From contig JAJEIE010000033.1 of NCBI GenBank assembly GCA_022827625.1, positions 186,001 through 250,000 on the forward strand: DNA of 64,000 nucleotides, in the 5' to 3' direction. The stretch is from Candidatus Poribacteria bacterium. GTDB lineage: Bacteria; Poribacteria; WGA-4E; WGA-3G. Positions 25,191 to 33,251 of the stretch are shown here, one piece after another. Under the pieces are notes generated by a model. That model was not told where the DNA came from and did no database searches. It was given only the letters and a program-made list of their open reading frames with translations. A program made the translations under genes and the position numbers. How positions within the stretch are numbered: position 1 is the first letter of the stretch; each line of letters starts with the position of its first letter.

Positions 25191-27179
25191 ATGCAATTTC
25201 TGAATCCTGCCGCGTTTTATCTGTTAGGTGCAATTCCGATTGTCGTGTTCTTGCACTTCTTGAAGTTGCGCCGTTATACCTACCTTGTACCGAGTATCAT
25301 GCATTGGCTATCCACCGACGAGGATCGGAGAGCGAATGTCCCGTTCCAACGGCTTCGGCATCTACTTCTCCCGCTTCTACAAGTGCTTTTTTTGCTGCTC
25401 CTTACGTGCAGCGTGGCGCGTCCTATATTGCGTAGACCTGGATTCATACCGAGAAAGGCGATTCTCATTGTCGATAATTCTGCGAGTATGTTGTCCGCGG
25501 AACTGGGGCACTCTCGTCTCACACTCGCAAAGGCGGCGGCCTCGGAGCAGGTGGCGCAAATCTCTGCGGGTGGCGGGATCATGCTCATGACGACGCAAGA
25601 GCCTGGCAGTTATATCCAGCAAGCCTTCACGACTGATATCGCGCAACTCCAACACGCTATAGAAAATATCACGCCAACCCACGCACCCCGCAATCTCCGT
25701 CCGGTTTTTGACGCTGTAACCCGCTACAGCGACTCACCACAAGACCAAGTCTTTTTTATCAGCGATACCTTTGAGAATTTACCAGACCTCCCGCTGCCAC
25801 TCCATAAAATCGCTGTCGGCACCGATGCCGCAAATATCGGTATTGTTCTCTTCAGCGTTGCCCGCGTCCAAGATCAATACGAAGTTCTGGTTGGCATCCA
25901 AAATTTCACACAGACACCCAGAGAATTCAACGTTCAATTGGTAGTGGAAAACTCGCCTCTTGATGACAGGACAGTCGCTATTCCGCCACGGACGACCCAA
26001 TCAGTGCTTTTTTTTGGGGATCCAAGGGGTTTAGCGGGAAAAGTTATCAGTGTCCACCTCGGAATAGAAGACGATTTTTCGCTCGATAACAGTGTCTCCG
26101 CAATCCTATCGGATGTATCACCTTTGAAAATTTTACTCGTCAGTGACAATCAGCAATCTCTGCTGCCTGAGCTACTGCGTGCGTACGGGAACCGTGTCGA
26201 TTTAGACGTAGTGCTCCCCACAGATTATCACGGGACGGGTGATGCCGATATAGCGGTTTTTGATGGTAGCACGCCTGCGGGGCGTGAAGCATTCGGTAAT
26301 TTTTCTGAGATCCTTCCCAGAACGGGGATGATTTTTATCAATCCAGGCAGCGACCTACCTTTCATTTCTGCAAGCGGAAAAGCAGAGAAGCCCAACACAC
26401 CAGAACTTGTTAGAATTAACCCTAAACCGCTGTGGAACGAAGTGGAACAGCGACCAGATTTAATAGTTAAAAAAAGTGGACCTACACGCGTTATCAGAAC
26501 AGATGTGGCGCATCCACTCATGGCGGATGTCTCATTACAAGGGTTACAAGTGCGGGAATCTATGTATCGAGACCTACCCATCTGGGGACATTCGCTTGTT
26601 GAGACAGAGAGGGGTTCGCTGATCTGGCTCGGAAACCCCGAAGTCGACACGCAATTGCTCGTTTTCGAGTTTGATGCCTTCAATCCAGAAATATCCACGT
26701 TCGCGGTGTCTATACCGGGACCGCTGTTTGTCTATCAGTGCTTAGCGTGGTTTGAGGCAGGGGCTGCCCCGCTTCAGCCCCTTGGGTCTCAGGCGGGGAG
26801 GACTCGGCACGCATTCAGAACCGGAGAAGAGGTTATCATCGCCTTGGAAAACAGGGATATGCCGTTTCGCGTCCAAAAACCGGATGAAACGATGGTCGCG
26901 TTAAACAATGCAGTATTCACAGAGACTGATCTCGTGGGTGTCTACAGGCTTTTCGCCGCTGACGGAAGGGAATTGGAGCGGTTCACAGTCAATCTGCTGG
27001 ATACTGCAACGTCCACGCTCTCTCATGCGACAACAATAGAAACGGAAACGGAAGACGTTTCAGCATCCCTTGAAACCGATTTGCAACCGATGGCGCAGGA
27101 GATGTGGCGTTTCCCGGCACTGCTTGCGTTGATTGTTTTGCTTGTGGAGTGGTGGTTTTATCATCGGGAGCGGCTGTGA
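25191..27179 (+). CDS. BatA/VWA-domain membrane protein
   Basis: The 662-residue protein has the N-terminal BatA domain: a first helix MQFLNPAAFYLLGAIPIVVF, LKLRRYTYLVPSIMHWL and a second helix near residues 57-75. A von Willebrand A-like domain follows with the metal-site start LIVDNSASML near residues 95-104 and FISDTFENLPDL. A last transmembrane helix lies near residues 640-658. This architecture is common in Bacteroidetes, Planctomycetes and Poribacteria next to MoxR ATPases, though no MoxR gene is here. The role is unknown, perhaps in envelope stress or complex assembly. The central part is probably periplasmic. The start ATG has a weak ribosome site. Confidence 0.85.
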   Translation: MQFLNPAAFYLLGAIPIVVFLHFLKLRRYTYLVPSIMHWLSTDEDRRANVPFQRLRHLLLPLLQVLFLLLLTCSVARPILRRPGFIPRKAILIVDNSASMLSAELGHSRLTLAKAAASEQVAQISAGGGIMLMTTQEPGSYIQQAFTTDIAQLQHAIENITPTHAPRNLRPVFDAVTRYSDSPQDQVFFISDTFENLPDLPLPLHKIAVGTDAANIGIVLFSVARVQDQYEVLVGIQNFTQTPREFNVQLVVENSPLDDRTVAIPPRTTQSVLFFGDPRGLAGKVISVHLGIEDDFSLDNSVSAILSDVSPLKILLVSDNQQSLLPELLRAYGNRVDLDVVLPTDYHGTGDADIAVFDGSTPAGREAFGNFSEILPRTGMIFINPGSDLPFISASGKAEKPNTPELVRINPKPLWNEVEQRPDLIVKKSGPTRVIRTDVAHPLMADVSLQGLQVRESMYRDLPIWGHSLVETERGSLIWLGNPEVDTQLLVFEFDAFNPEISTFAVSIPGPLFVYQCLAWFEAGAAPLQPLGSQAGRTRHAFRTGEEVIIALENRDMPFRVQKPDETMVALNNAVFTETDLVGVYRLFAADGRELERFTVNLLDTATSTLSHATTIETETEDVSASLETDLQPMAQEMWRFPALLALIVLLVEWWFYHRERL

Positions 27180-27246
27180 GAGACGCAGGCTGACAGCCTA
27201 CGCTACAAAGACTAAGAACGCAGGCTGACAGCCTACGCTACAAAGA
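27180..27246. repeat. Two tandem family D palindromes
   Basis: ACGCAGGCTGACAGCCTACG followed by CTACAAAG, twice in a row (27183-27213 and 27216-27246). Stem AGGCT-GAC-AGCCT. Confidence 0.9.
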
Positions 27247-27254
27247 TGCTAATA

Positions 27255-27280
27255 AAAAAGGGCGGATACGCAATCCGCCC
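27255..27280 (-). terminator. Rho-independent terminator of the dockerin-thioredoxin operon
   Basis: Stem GGGCGGAT/ATCCGCCC with loop ACGCA. On the minus strand it is followed by a run of T (plus-strand AAAAAA at 27254-27259). It lies 29 bases past the stop of the minus-strand gene ending at 27309. Confidence 0.8.
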
Positions 27281-27308
27281 TATAGTCTTGATAGGTTCCT
27301 GTTTTTCC

Positions 27309-28916
27309 TTATTTGTTTACAGCATTGAGAATATTCTGCAGAAGCTGACCTTTCGTCATCACTCCCGCAAAACGTTCGACATCCTTTCCATCTTTGAACA
27401 CAATATAAGTCGGATGTCCCCTGACGAGATATTTTCGATGTGTTTGCGGACCCTCGGCAATACTCACTTTCGCAACGGCAAATGTATTCCGATTCTCTGA
27501 AGCAATTTGGGCGACAACTGGCGCCATCCTTTGGCAGAAGGGTCACCCATCCTTCCAGAATTCAAGCACGACAGGCACCTCTGATCCGAGCACGAGAGTA
27601 GCGAAGTTGGCATCGTTGACTGCAAATGGGATGCCAGAGGTTCTACTTTCAGTCGTAAAGGTGATGTTGAGATCGGTTTCGTTGCCTGCAGCGTCGCTAA
27701 CTTTCCCTGCGATAACGTAGGTGGTCCCGCTGTCAAGTTCTTTGCCCTTGACGAGTTCGAGAATTCCTTTTTTACCGTCAACTTCGCCGAGCCAACCGAC
27801 ATCAACGCCTGCTGGCGTTTGCAGTGCGATGTTCCCAGTTACCTCTTCATCAAAATCAATTTCAATCCGTGCCCGAGTGTTAACCACATCAGACTTAATG
27901 TCCTTGTCACCATCACTGACGGTCCCGCCTGTAATTCGAGGTGCGTCGGTATCGGGTGTACGGATGACATAAGTCAGCGTTTGGGATCCATCCGACCAAG
28001 TGATTGTCAAAGCGAGGGGACCCGGATCAAACGGACCCGTGATTTCCACAAACCTTCCAGTGGTTTCTGCAACACCTGTAGAGACCGTAACGTCCTCTGG
28101 TCTTCTGTCGAAAGTGAGCGCAATCGTATCGTCACCATCAAGCGTCGCGCCGGCTGCCGGTCTTGCCCTGACAAACGCGACAGGCGATCTGACAGTATAG
28201 GTAAGCGTTTGGGTGCCATCCAACCACGTGACCGTCAAGGCGAGCTCCCCCGGATCAAAGGGACCTGTAATTGTCACGGCTTTGTCGGTGATTGTGGCAG
28301 TGCCTATGTTGACCGTAACGTTCTCGGGTGCGTTATCGAAAGTAAGCGTGATGGTGTCGTCCATATCAAGGTTCGCACCGTCTACCGGTCTCGACCTGAC
28401 GAACGTCGCAGGTTGTCTAACCGTATACGTGAGTGTTTGGCTTCCGTCCTTCCACGTGATAGTCAAGGTAAGATCACCTGGATCAAAGGGACCTGCAATT
28501 GCCACGGTTTCATCAGCGATTGTGGCGACCCCTGTGCTTACTTCAACGTCCTCTGGGGCGTTATCAAAGGTAAGCGTAATGGTCCCCTCAACCTCAAGCT
28601 GCGACTCAGCCACTGGGTTTGCACTGACAAACGCCACAGGCGGACGCACGGTTTTTCCCATCTGTCCGGCAACGAGGACCAAGTCGAGGATATTGACAAT
28701 ACCGTCTCCGGTGACATCTGGATTCGGCAGCTGATCTGCTGCGACTGCCTTGCCAAAATGTGAGGCGATAAACGTGATATCCAAAATGTCTATCGTTCCA
28801 TCGGCATTAATATCAGCGGCTCTCAAGGTATCAAGATTCGTCTCTTGGGCGTGACCTGTGGTCAGGCAGAGCAGGGTTAAACCGAGTATGAGGAACGGGT
28901 AAATTATTTTTTTCAT
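27309..28916 (-). CDS. Secreted dockerin-thioredoxin selenoprotein candidate (UGA recoded)
   Basis: Read through one in-frame TGA (27543-27545) the gene encodes 535 residues. These comprise a signal peptide (residues 1-23), a dockerin pair (ADINADGTIDILDITFIASH and DVTGDGIVNILDLVLVAGQM), three Ig-like repeats of about 73 residues each (DTITLTFDNAPENVTV-type strands, TITGPFDPG), a Big_5-like domain and a thioredoxin domain. The TGA is codon 458, in VLEFWKDG-U-PFCQRMAPVV, the first position of the redox motif UPFC; the cis-proline motif RGHPTYIVF follows. The frame is otherwise intact on both sides, and the downstream gene has the same UGA at the same place. Selenocysteine is the best reading. 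A plain stop would leave the protein ending just before its active site. Confidence 0.8.
27522..27545 (-). promoter_or_regulatory. Possible bacterial SECIS hairpin after UGA-458
   Basis: Directly 3' of the UGA the mRNA can form TGCCA-AAGGA-TGGCG (27522-27536), a 5-bp stem with one G-U pair and a loop containing GG. Loop guanines are usual in bacterial SECIS elements, but the distance of 11 bases from UGA to loop is shorter than in E. coli fdhF, so the assignment is tentative. Confidence 0.4.
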
Positions 28917-28942
28917 TTTTAAAACTCCAAGAAAATTCTGGC

Positions 28943-29551
28943 TTATTCGGTTTCTTCAATCTCTAAAATGCCGAGAATGCGTTGTACCAATTCAGCCTTG
29001 GGCATTGCGCCAGCAAAGCCTCCTATAAGCTCACCCCCCTCAAATAGAATATAAGTCGGCGTTCCCCGAATTTGGTATTCCCTTGTTTTTTCCGGTTGCG
29101 TATTTACATCCAATTTGACGAAACTGAAGGTATCACGGTATTCCAATGCGACTTCTGCGACCACCGGTCGCATGAGTATGCAAAACGGTCAGGTATCGTC
29201 TTTAAATTCTACCACAATAGGCAGCTCAGAACCCAAAACAATCTCGTCAAAAGTTGCGTCCGTGACTTCAAAAGGGATACCCGATTTTTTACCGAAATGG
29301 CTTGCGACTAATGTTAAGTCGAGAATATCGACAGTTCCATCTCTATTAACATCGGCGGCAGAAGGTTGATTTCCGATCAGCGTCTCACCGAAGTGGGTAG
29401 CAATGAGGGTTAGATCGAGGATGTTTACAGTGCCGTCGGCATTGACATCAGAAGCGCTCAAAGGGTCGAAGTCGACATCTTGGGCGTAGCTCAAGGTCAC
29501 ACCAATCAACATGAGGCTTGCTGTTAGCAAAAAACAGACGAATTGTCTCAT
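28943..29551 (-). CDS. Secreted dockerin-thioredoxin selenoprotein candidate, short paralogue
   Basis: Read through TGA at 29189-29191 this encodes 202 residues: a signal peptide (MRQFVCFLLTASLMLIGVTL), a dockerin pair (DVNADGTVNILDLTLIATHF and DVNRDGTVDILDLTLVASHF) and a thioredoxin domain. The TGA is codon 121, in VVEFKDDT-U-PFCILMRPVV, aligning exactly with codon 458 of the next gene; the cis-proline block RGTPTYILF follows. The start at 29551 has GGAG five bases upstream, and an ATG directly before it is possible. The upstream neighbour is a UroD/MtaA-like gene 20 bases away, so the three genes probably form one operon. The protein is expected to be exported, perhaps bound to a cohesin-bearing surface, and to carry out thiol or selenol redox chemistry. 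Confidence 0.8.
29164..29191 (-). promoter_or_regulatory. Possible bacterial SECIS hairpin after UGA-121
   Basis: Immediately 3' of UGA the mRNA reads CCG-TT-TTGCAT-ACTC-ATGCGA-C-CGG (29164-29188), a two-part stem of 3 and 6 pairs (one G-U) with a small internal loop. The apical loop ACTC lacks the G expected for SelB binding, so this is only suggestive. Confidence 0.4.
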
Positions 29552-29571
29552 CATTTCTCCGTATGTATAGT

Positions 29572-30612
29572 TTATGCGTGTGGGCGGTGCCATTCTTGGA
29601 CCGCTTCTGGGATGGCTTGAAGGTTTTCGATAGTTGTTTGTAATGGAATCGCGCACTCCGGTCCAATGAGTGGAACACCTGCTTCAAGATTTTTCAGGAC
29701 CTCTGCCTTAACGTCTCCCGGTTCTTTCGCAAACAACGTTTCAGGATTGTTGATATTGCCAACGAGGGCGATACGCTCTTGCACAATCTCCATCGATTCC
29801 TGTGGCTCATTTTTAGAGTCATAGTGGAACGCTGCCATCCCGGTCTGTGCGATGTACTCCATTCGATCAACTGTACGTCCACAGATATGCAAGATTAAGG
29901 GAATCGGGATCCGTTCAACGAATTCAATATGGAGGTCTCGGAGGTAGCGATGGTAGTATTCTCCACTGACGAGATCACCAGTAGCGTGGTCCGGAAGGGT
30001 GAGAGCGTCGGCACCTGCCTCGATTTGTGCGATCCCGAATTGGACAGTCGCTTCCTTCATCCGATCGAGTGCGAGTTTTGTCTTACCAGGATCGTCAAGA
30101 GACAACAGGAGAAACGGCTCAACACCGAAGCAGTGGTAACCGAGTGACCAAGGTCCCATCGTCTTTCCGATGACAGCGACTTCGTCTCCATATTCTTTTT
30201 TCAGGATTTTAATCGCTTCAAGGACACACTGGGTATCTGGATGCGTCAAGAAATCGTTAGGAATTGTGATGTCATCAACATCCTCCCAGATGGGTTCACG
30301 CATCTTAACAGTGGGCCAGTTGTCCTTCTGCTCCCACTGGATTTTGCACCCCAACGCACTCGATTCCTGGATGATTGAGAAGACCGGCATGATAGAGTCG
30401 AATCCGAGTTCGGTGTATCCTGTCGCAGCGAGGCGCGCCATGCGTTCGGGTTCCCGATTTGCTTGTGGGAAAGGGGCATCGACGAGATCCATGAGCTCAA
30501 CGGTCGCGACAGATGTAGGATTGCAAACCGGTGTACGATCGGTGGGTTCATTGCGTAGGGCGGCGAGGACACGTTCACGACCCGTCATGGATTTGATAGT
30601 TTGATTTTGCAC
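29572..30612 (-). CDS. Uroporphyrinogen decarboxylase/MtaA-like methyltransferase
   Basis: The 346-residue TIM-barrel protein of the UroD superfamily begins MTGRERVLAALRNEPTDRTP at its second Met. It has zinc-ligand blocks LILHICGRTVDRM (His-x-Cys) and LIGPECAIPLQT, which mark the MtaA/cobamide methyltransferase branch rather than true HemE. It also has GNINNPETLF. I infer transfer of a methyl group from a corrinoid or another one-carbon step. No corrinoid protein lies beside it. It is the first gene of an apparent operon with the two dockerin-thioredoxin genes. Confidence 0.85.
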   Translation of the reverse strand: MQNQTIKSMTGRERVLAALRNEPTDRTPVCNPTSVATVELMDLVDAPFPQANREPERMARLAATGYTELGFDSIMPVFSIIQESSALGCKIQWEQKDNWPTVKMREPIWEDVDDITIPNDFLTHPDTQCVLEAIKILKKEYGDEVAVIGKTMGPWSLGYHCFGVEPFLLLSLDDPGKTKLALDRMKEATVQFGIAQIEAGADALTLPDHATGDLVSGEYYHRYLRDLHIEFVERIPIPLILHICGRTVDRMEYIAQTGMAAFHYDSKNEPQESMEIVQERIALVGNINNPETLFAKEPGDVKAEVLKNLEAGVPLIGPECAIPLQTTIENLQAIPEAVQEWHRPHA

Positions 30613-30751
30613 TTTTTGCCTCTGTTTTCTTAGGGTTAATTATCGAAGAAAGACACCCATCACCTTTTCACCGTTGGCGAGATTTTCCAATCTATTATAC
30701 TTTGAAAACGGTTTTTGTGCAAGGCTTTCTGGTGAGTGATTAGGCTATGAC

Positions 30752-30790
30752 GAAGTCGGGATTCGGAAATCCCTCCTACAGAAGAACTAA
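30752..30790. repeat. REP-like palindrome, family B
   Basis: GTCGGGATTCGGAAATCCC followed by TCCTACAGAAG. The intergenic stretch 30613-30804 holds nothing else recognisable. Confidence 0.85.
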
Positions 30791-30804
30791 ATGATTTTGG
30801 CAAG

Positions 30805-31320
30805 TTATTTATTTTCTAAAGATGGGGTGTTTCTACGTAGGAGTGCTGCGATCGCACATCCTAAAGCATCTGCGGCATGGCTGGGTGTGACAGGCTTCTT
30901 CATACCCAAGAGTTTTTGGGTCATTCGCATGACCTGTGTTTTCGAGGCATTAGAGATACCGGTAACAGCAGATTTGACGGATTGCGGAGAGAGCATCAGG
31001 ACTTCAACATCGTTCTGGACAGCAGCGAGTTGCAAAACCCCAATCACCTCTGCAGTCGGTAAACAACTGGTTTGGTTTCGGTTCCAATAAACAGATTCTA
31101 TGCTAATTTTGGAGGGATTCCATTCGGCTATCAATTCCGTGGTGTGTTCATAGATTTTCAAAAGTCTATCCGGTCGCGGGGCATCTGACTTGGTTCGGAT
31201 GTTGCCGTGTGCTAAGCAGACGAACCCACTACCGCCGCGGGCGACAACGCCGTATCCGCAATTCGCCAATCCTGAATCAAAACCGATTGCGATTTTCATT
31301 TTGCCAGATTGCGCTTTCAT
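30805..31320 (-). CDS. ruvC: Crossover junction endodeoxyribonuclease RuvC-like
   Basis: The 171-residue RNase-H-fold protein has the first catalytic Asp in IAIGFDSGLANCGYGVV (usual form G-x-D-P-G; here Ser replaces Pro), a Glu in KISIESVYWNRN, and the terminal acidic site in SHAADALGCAIAALL. RuvC resolves Holliday junctions. Length is normal. ruvA and ruvB are not in the window. The start at 31320 has AGGG about eight bases upstream; the Met at residue 8 (MKIAIGF) is an alternative. Because the N-terminal motif is unusual, a RuvC-like nuclease of other function remains possible. Confidence 0.8.
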   Translation of the reverse strand: MKAQSGKMKIAIGFDSGLANCGYGVVARGGSGFVCLAHGNIRTKSDAPRPDRLLKIYEHTTELIAEWNPSKISIESVYWNRNQTSCLPTAEVIGVLQLAAVQNDVEVLMLSPQSVKSAVTGISNASKTQVMRMTQKLLGMKKPVTPSHAADALGCAIAALLRRNTPSLENK

Positions 31321-31384
31321 GAGTGTAACCCTATTTTTTTTATGCGTTTGATTTAGCGGTTGAAATCGCTTGAACGGCTATCCA

Positions 31385-31485
31385 AATGGAACACAAACTA
31401 ACAGTTTGTGCTACAAAAGCGGCGTTTTTTGGGTCAGCGGTTATCCATACTGGACACAAACTAACAGTTTGTGCTACAAAAGAAG
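31385..31485. repeat. Two family D palindromes
   Basis: GACACAAACTAACAGTTTGT followed by GCTACAAAAG, at 31390 and again at 31450, each with a TTTTTTGGGTCA or TTTTTGGGTCAAC tail. Stem CAAACT-AAC-AGTTTG. Confidence 0.9.
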
Positions 31486-31549
31486 GCACTTTTTGGGTCA
31501 ACGAGTTCATGCTTAACTTATAACTTACAACTTATAACTTATAACTATT

Positions 31550-32206
31550 TCACATCTGTTGGCTTGGGGCGGAGAGGACACCGCGTGAGGTGCTCATCTC
31601 CTCTTCACGTAAAGCGATTCTGACGTTTGGGGCACGGGTGAGTAGGAGTCCAACGAGTGCGTCGTGGGCATGTCCGCAATCGAAAGCGACAGTATCCTTA
31701 TTATCGGCTCCGGTGTCTTTCATCTCTCCTAATTTCGCTAACCCACCTGCGATCGCAGCGATGCGTCGTGCTGCGCCTCTACCCTCGCTATCTGCTGTGA
31801 CAGCATATATCCCGTCTCCAACGGAATTAACCGTGACGGTGAGTTGTGATTTCTTGTCAAGCGTCCATAGCGGACGCCGTTCAACGCGGGTTCCTGGTGT
31901 GAGTTTGCAGGCTTCTAAAAAGACGCGACGACAGGCGGCTTGATGTGCACTGCCACACGGGAAATAGAGGAGCCCTTCCGCTGTTTTCAGCATTCCGCCA
32001 AGCACTTGCATCGTTTGCCGAACCTCTTCAATCCTGTCGGCAACACCGGCAACACGGCTGTAGGTATGGACGAGAAAGAAAGGGGTCTCTTTTCCTGTGG
32101 TCGTATCGACCGATTGCTGTTGATAGAGTCCGATAGTGATGTCGTAGAAATGCGGATCGATTGGTACGAGTTCGATACGTCTGCCGATGTCAACGATACG
32201 TTGCAT
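31550..32206 (-). CDS. Hypothetical protein
   Basis: The 218-residue protein starts at the ATG at 32206 (MQRIVDIGRRIELVPIDPHF); an upstream TTG is less likely. It is soluble, with mixed alpha/beta pattern and a Cys-containing block FPCGSAHQAACRRVFLEACK, then LTVTVNSVGDGIYAVTADSE and DTVAFDCGHAHDALVGLLL. I do not recognise the family. The dense conserved-looking Cys/His blocks suggest a metal site or active site. It lies alone between ruvC and the serine hydrolase, both on the same strand. Confidence 0.65.
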   Translation of the reverse strand: MQRIVDIGRRIELVPIDPHFYDITIGLYQQQSVDTTTGKETPFFLVHTYSRVAGVADRIEEVRQTMQVLGGMLKTAEGLLYFPCGSAHQAACRRVFLEACKLTPGTRVERRPLWTLDKKSQLTVTVNSVGDGIYAVTADSEGRGAARRIAAIAGGLAKLGEMKDTGADNKDTVAFDCGHAHDALVGLLLTRAPNVRIALREEEMSTSRGVLSAPSQQM

Positions 32207-32252
32207 AGAGATACCCAAATGGCAACAATTAACGGCGTGCTAAGTTACCACC

Positions 32253-33164
32253 CTAATGCTTTTCATAGATGTACTTATAAGCCTGTTCGGAGAGTCGTCG
32301 CAAGATATTGGCGCGCCGATTTTTCCATGTCGTAAAGGATTGCCACCGATTTCTCCGACTCGTCTTCGTCCTATCCTCAACCATTCCGATAAAGACGTAA
32401 GGTCTCGGTTTGCCACTTGAATCCCCCAGCACCAATACCCCACCATCTCCGACCAATCCATAGACGGTTCCGGTTTTATTGTAAACCTCCACCGATGCAG
32501 GGATGTAGGTATTTTTAAAGATATAATCCCCATTTTTAAGTTTCATGTAGTACTTCATCTTCTCGGCATAAGGGAGTCGCCCTTTCCAGAGCTGTAAACA
32601 AAACAGACTTAGGTCGCGCGCCGAGGTCATATTCCTATAAGTGCGTCCGCTTCGGGGTATATATTCAACGATCCGAGTCTGCTTAAAATAGGGATAGTTG
32701 GCTTGGAGTATCCGATTCACGCGTGCGGGTCCCCCCAAGAGTCGGATAAAATAGTTTGTTGATGGGTTCGAGCTCCGTTGAATCATCGCGCGAAGGTTTC
32801 CCTTATTTGCGGCGGTGTGTGTTTGCCGTCCATATCTGACTTCATGGAAATAAGCGAGCATAACGAAGTTCTTAATGAGCGATGCTGCCATCGTTTGCCG
32901 ATTCTCGTTAATCGACACCAACTTTCGGTTTTTTGTAATATCATAGACAACAAAACTTGTTCGATCCGTTGTAGCCAAGATTTTTCGACTTCGCTGGCGT
33001 TTGATATACCGTTCAAAATGGGCTTCAAGCGGTGAATCAATTGTCTCCTGAAGACTCCTGGGAATGTTCTTATACGTCGCCGCGGAGAGCGTAAATATCG
33101 GGAGTAAGACTCCGATGCTACAACAGAGAAATAATATATTTAACTTACGTATGCGTCCGAACAT
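32253..33164 (-). CDS. Serine hydrolase, class A beta-lactamase-like
   Basis: The 303-residue exported protein has a signal segment (LNILFLCCSIGVLLPIFTLS, near residues 7-26). It has the penicillin-recognising motifs in order: SLIK (S-x-x-K), STN in SSNPSTNYFIRLLGG, and KTG in YNKTGTVYGLVGDGGVL. The family includes class A beta-lactamases and PBP4-like D-Ala-D-Ala carboxypeptidases. No omega-loop Glu motif is obvious, so cell-wall processing is more likely than resistance. AAAGGA precedes the ATG at 33164, which is preferred to the upstream ATG at 33188. Confidence 0.85.
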   Translation of the reverse strand: MFGRIRKLNILFLCCSIGVLLPIFTLSAATYKNIPRSLQETIDSPLEAHFERYIKRQRSRKILATTDRTSFVVYDITKNRKLVSINENRQTMAASLIKNFVMLAYFHEVRYGRQTHTAANKGNLRAMIQRSSNPSTNYFIRLLGGPARVNRILQANYPYFKQTRIVEYIPRSGRTYRNMTSARDLSLFCLQLWKGRLPYAEKMKYYMKLKNGDYIFKNTYIPASVEVYNKTGTVYGLVGDGGVLVLGDSSGKPRPYVFIGMVEDRTKTSRRNRWQSFTTWKNRRANILRRLSEQAYKYIYEKH

Positions 33165-33251
33165 GGTGTTGTCCTTTTCCGTTCTCACTTTCCATCCTCA
33201 CCGGATACGAGCATAAACTGAAGCCGAAGTGCGGATGTAGTGAGCCTCGCT

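Noticed and set aside
27819-28763. 314-codon plus-strand open frame opposite the dockerin gene
   Set aside because: It is a by-product of the repeated Ig-like coding sequence on the minus strand; it has no domain, start site or plausible composition.
27309-28916. Two separate genes split at 27543 (a truncated dockerin protein and a 72-residue thioredoxin piece)
   Set aside because: The frame is continuous, the second piece has no ribosome site, and the paralogue has the same TGA at the same codon.
28943-29551. Sequencing error or nonsense pseudogene at 29189
   Set aside because: It aligns exactly with the TGA of the neighbouring paralogue, and no other damage is seen in either frame.
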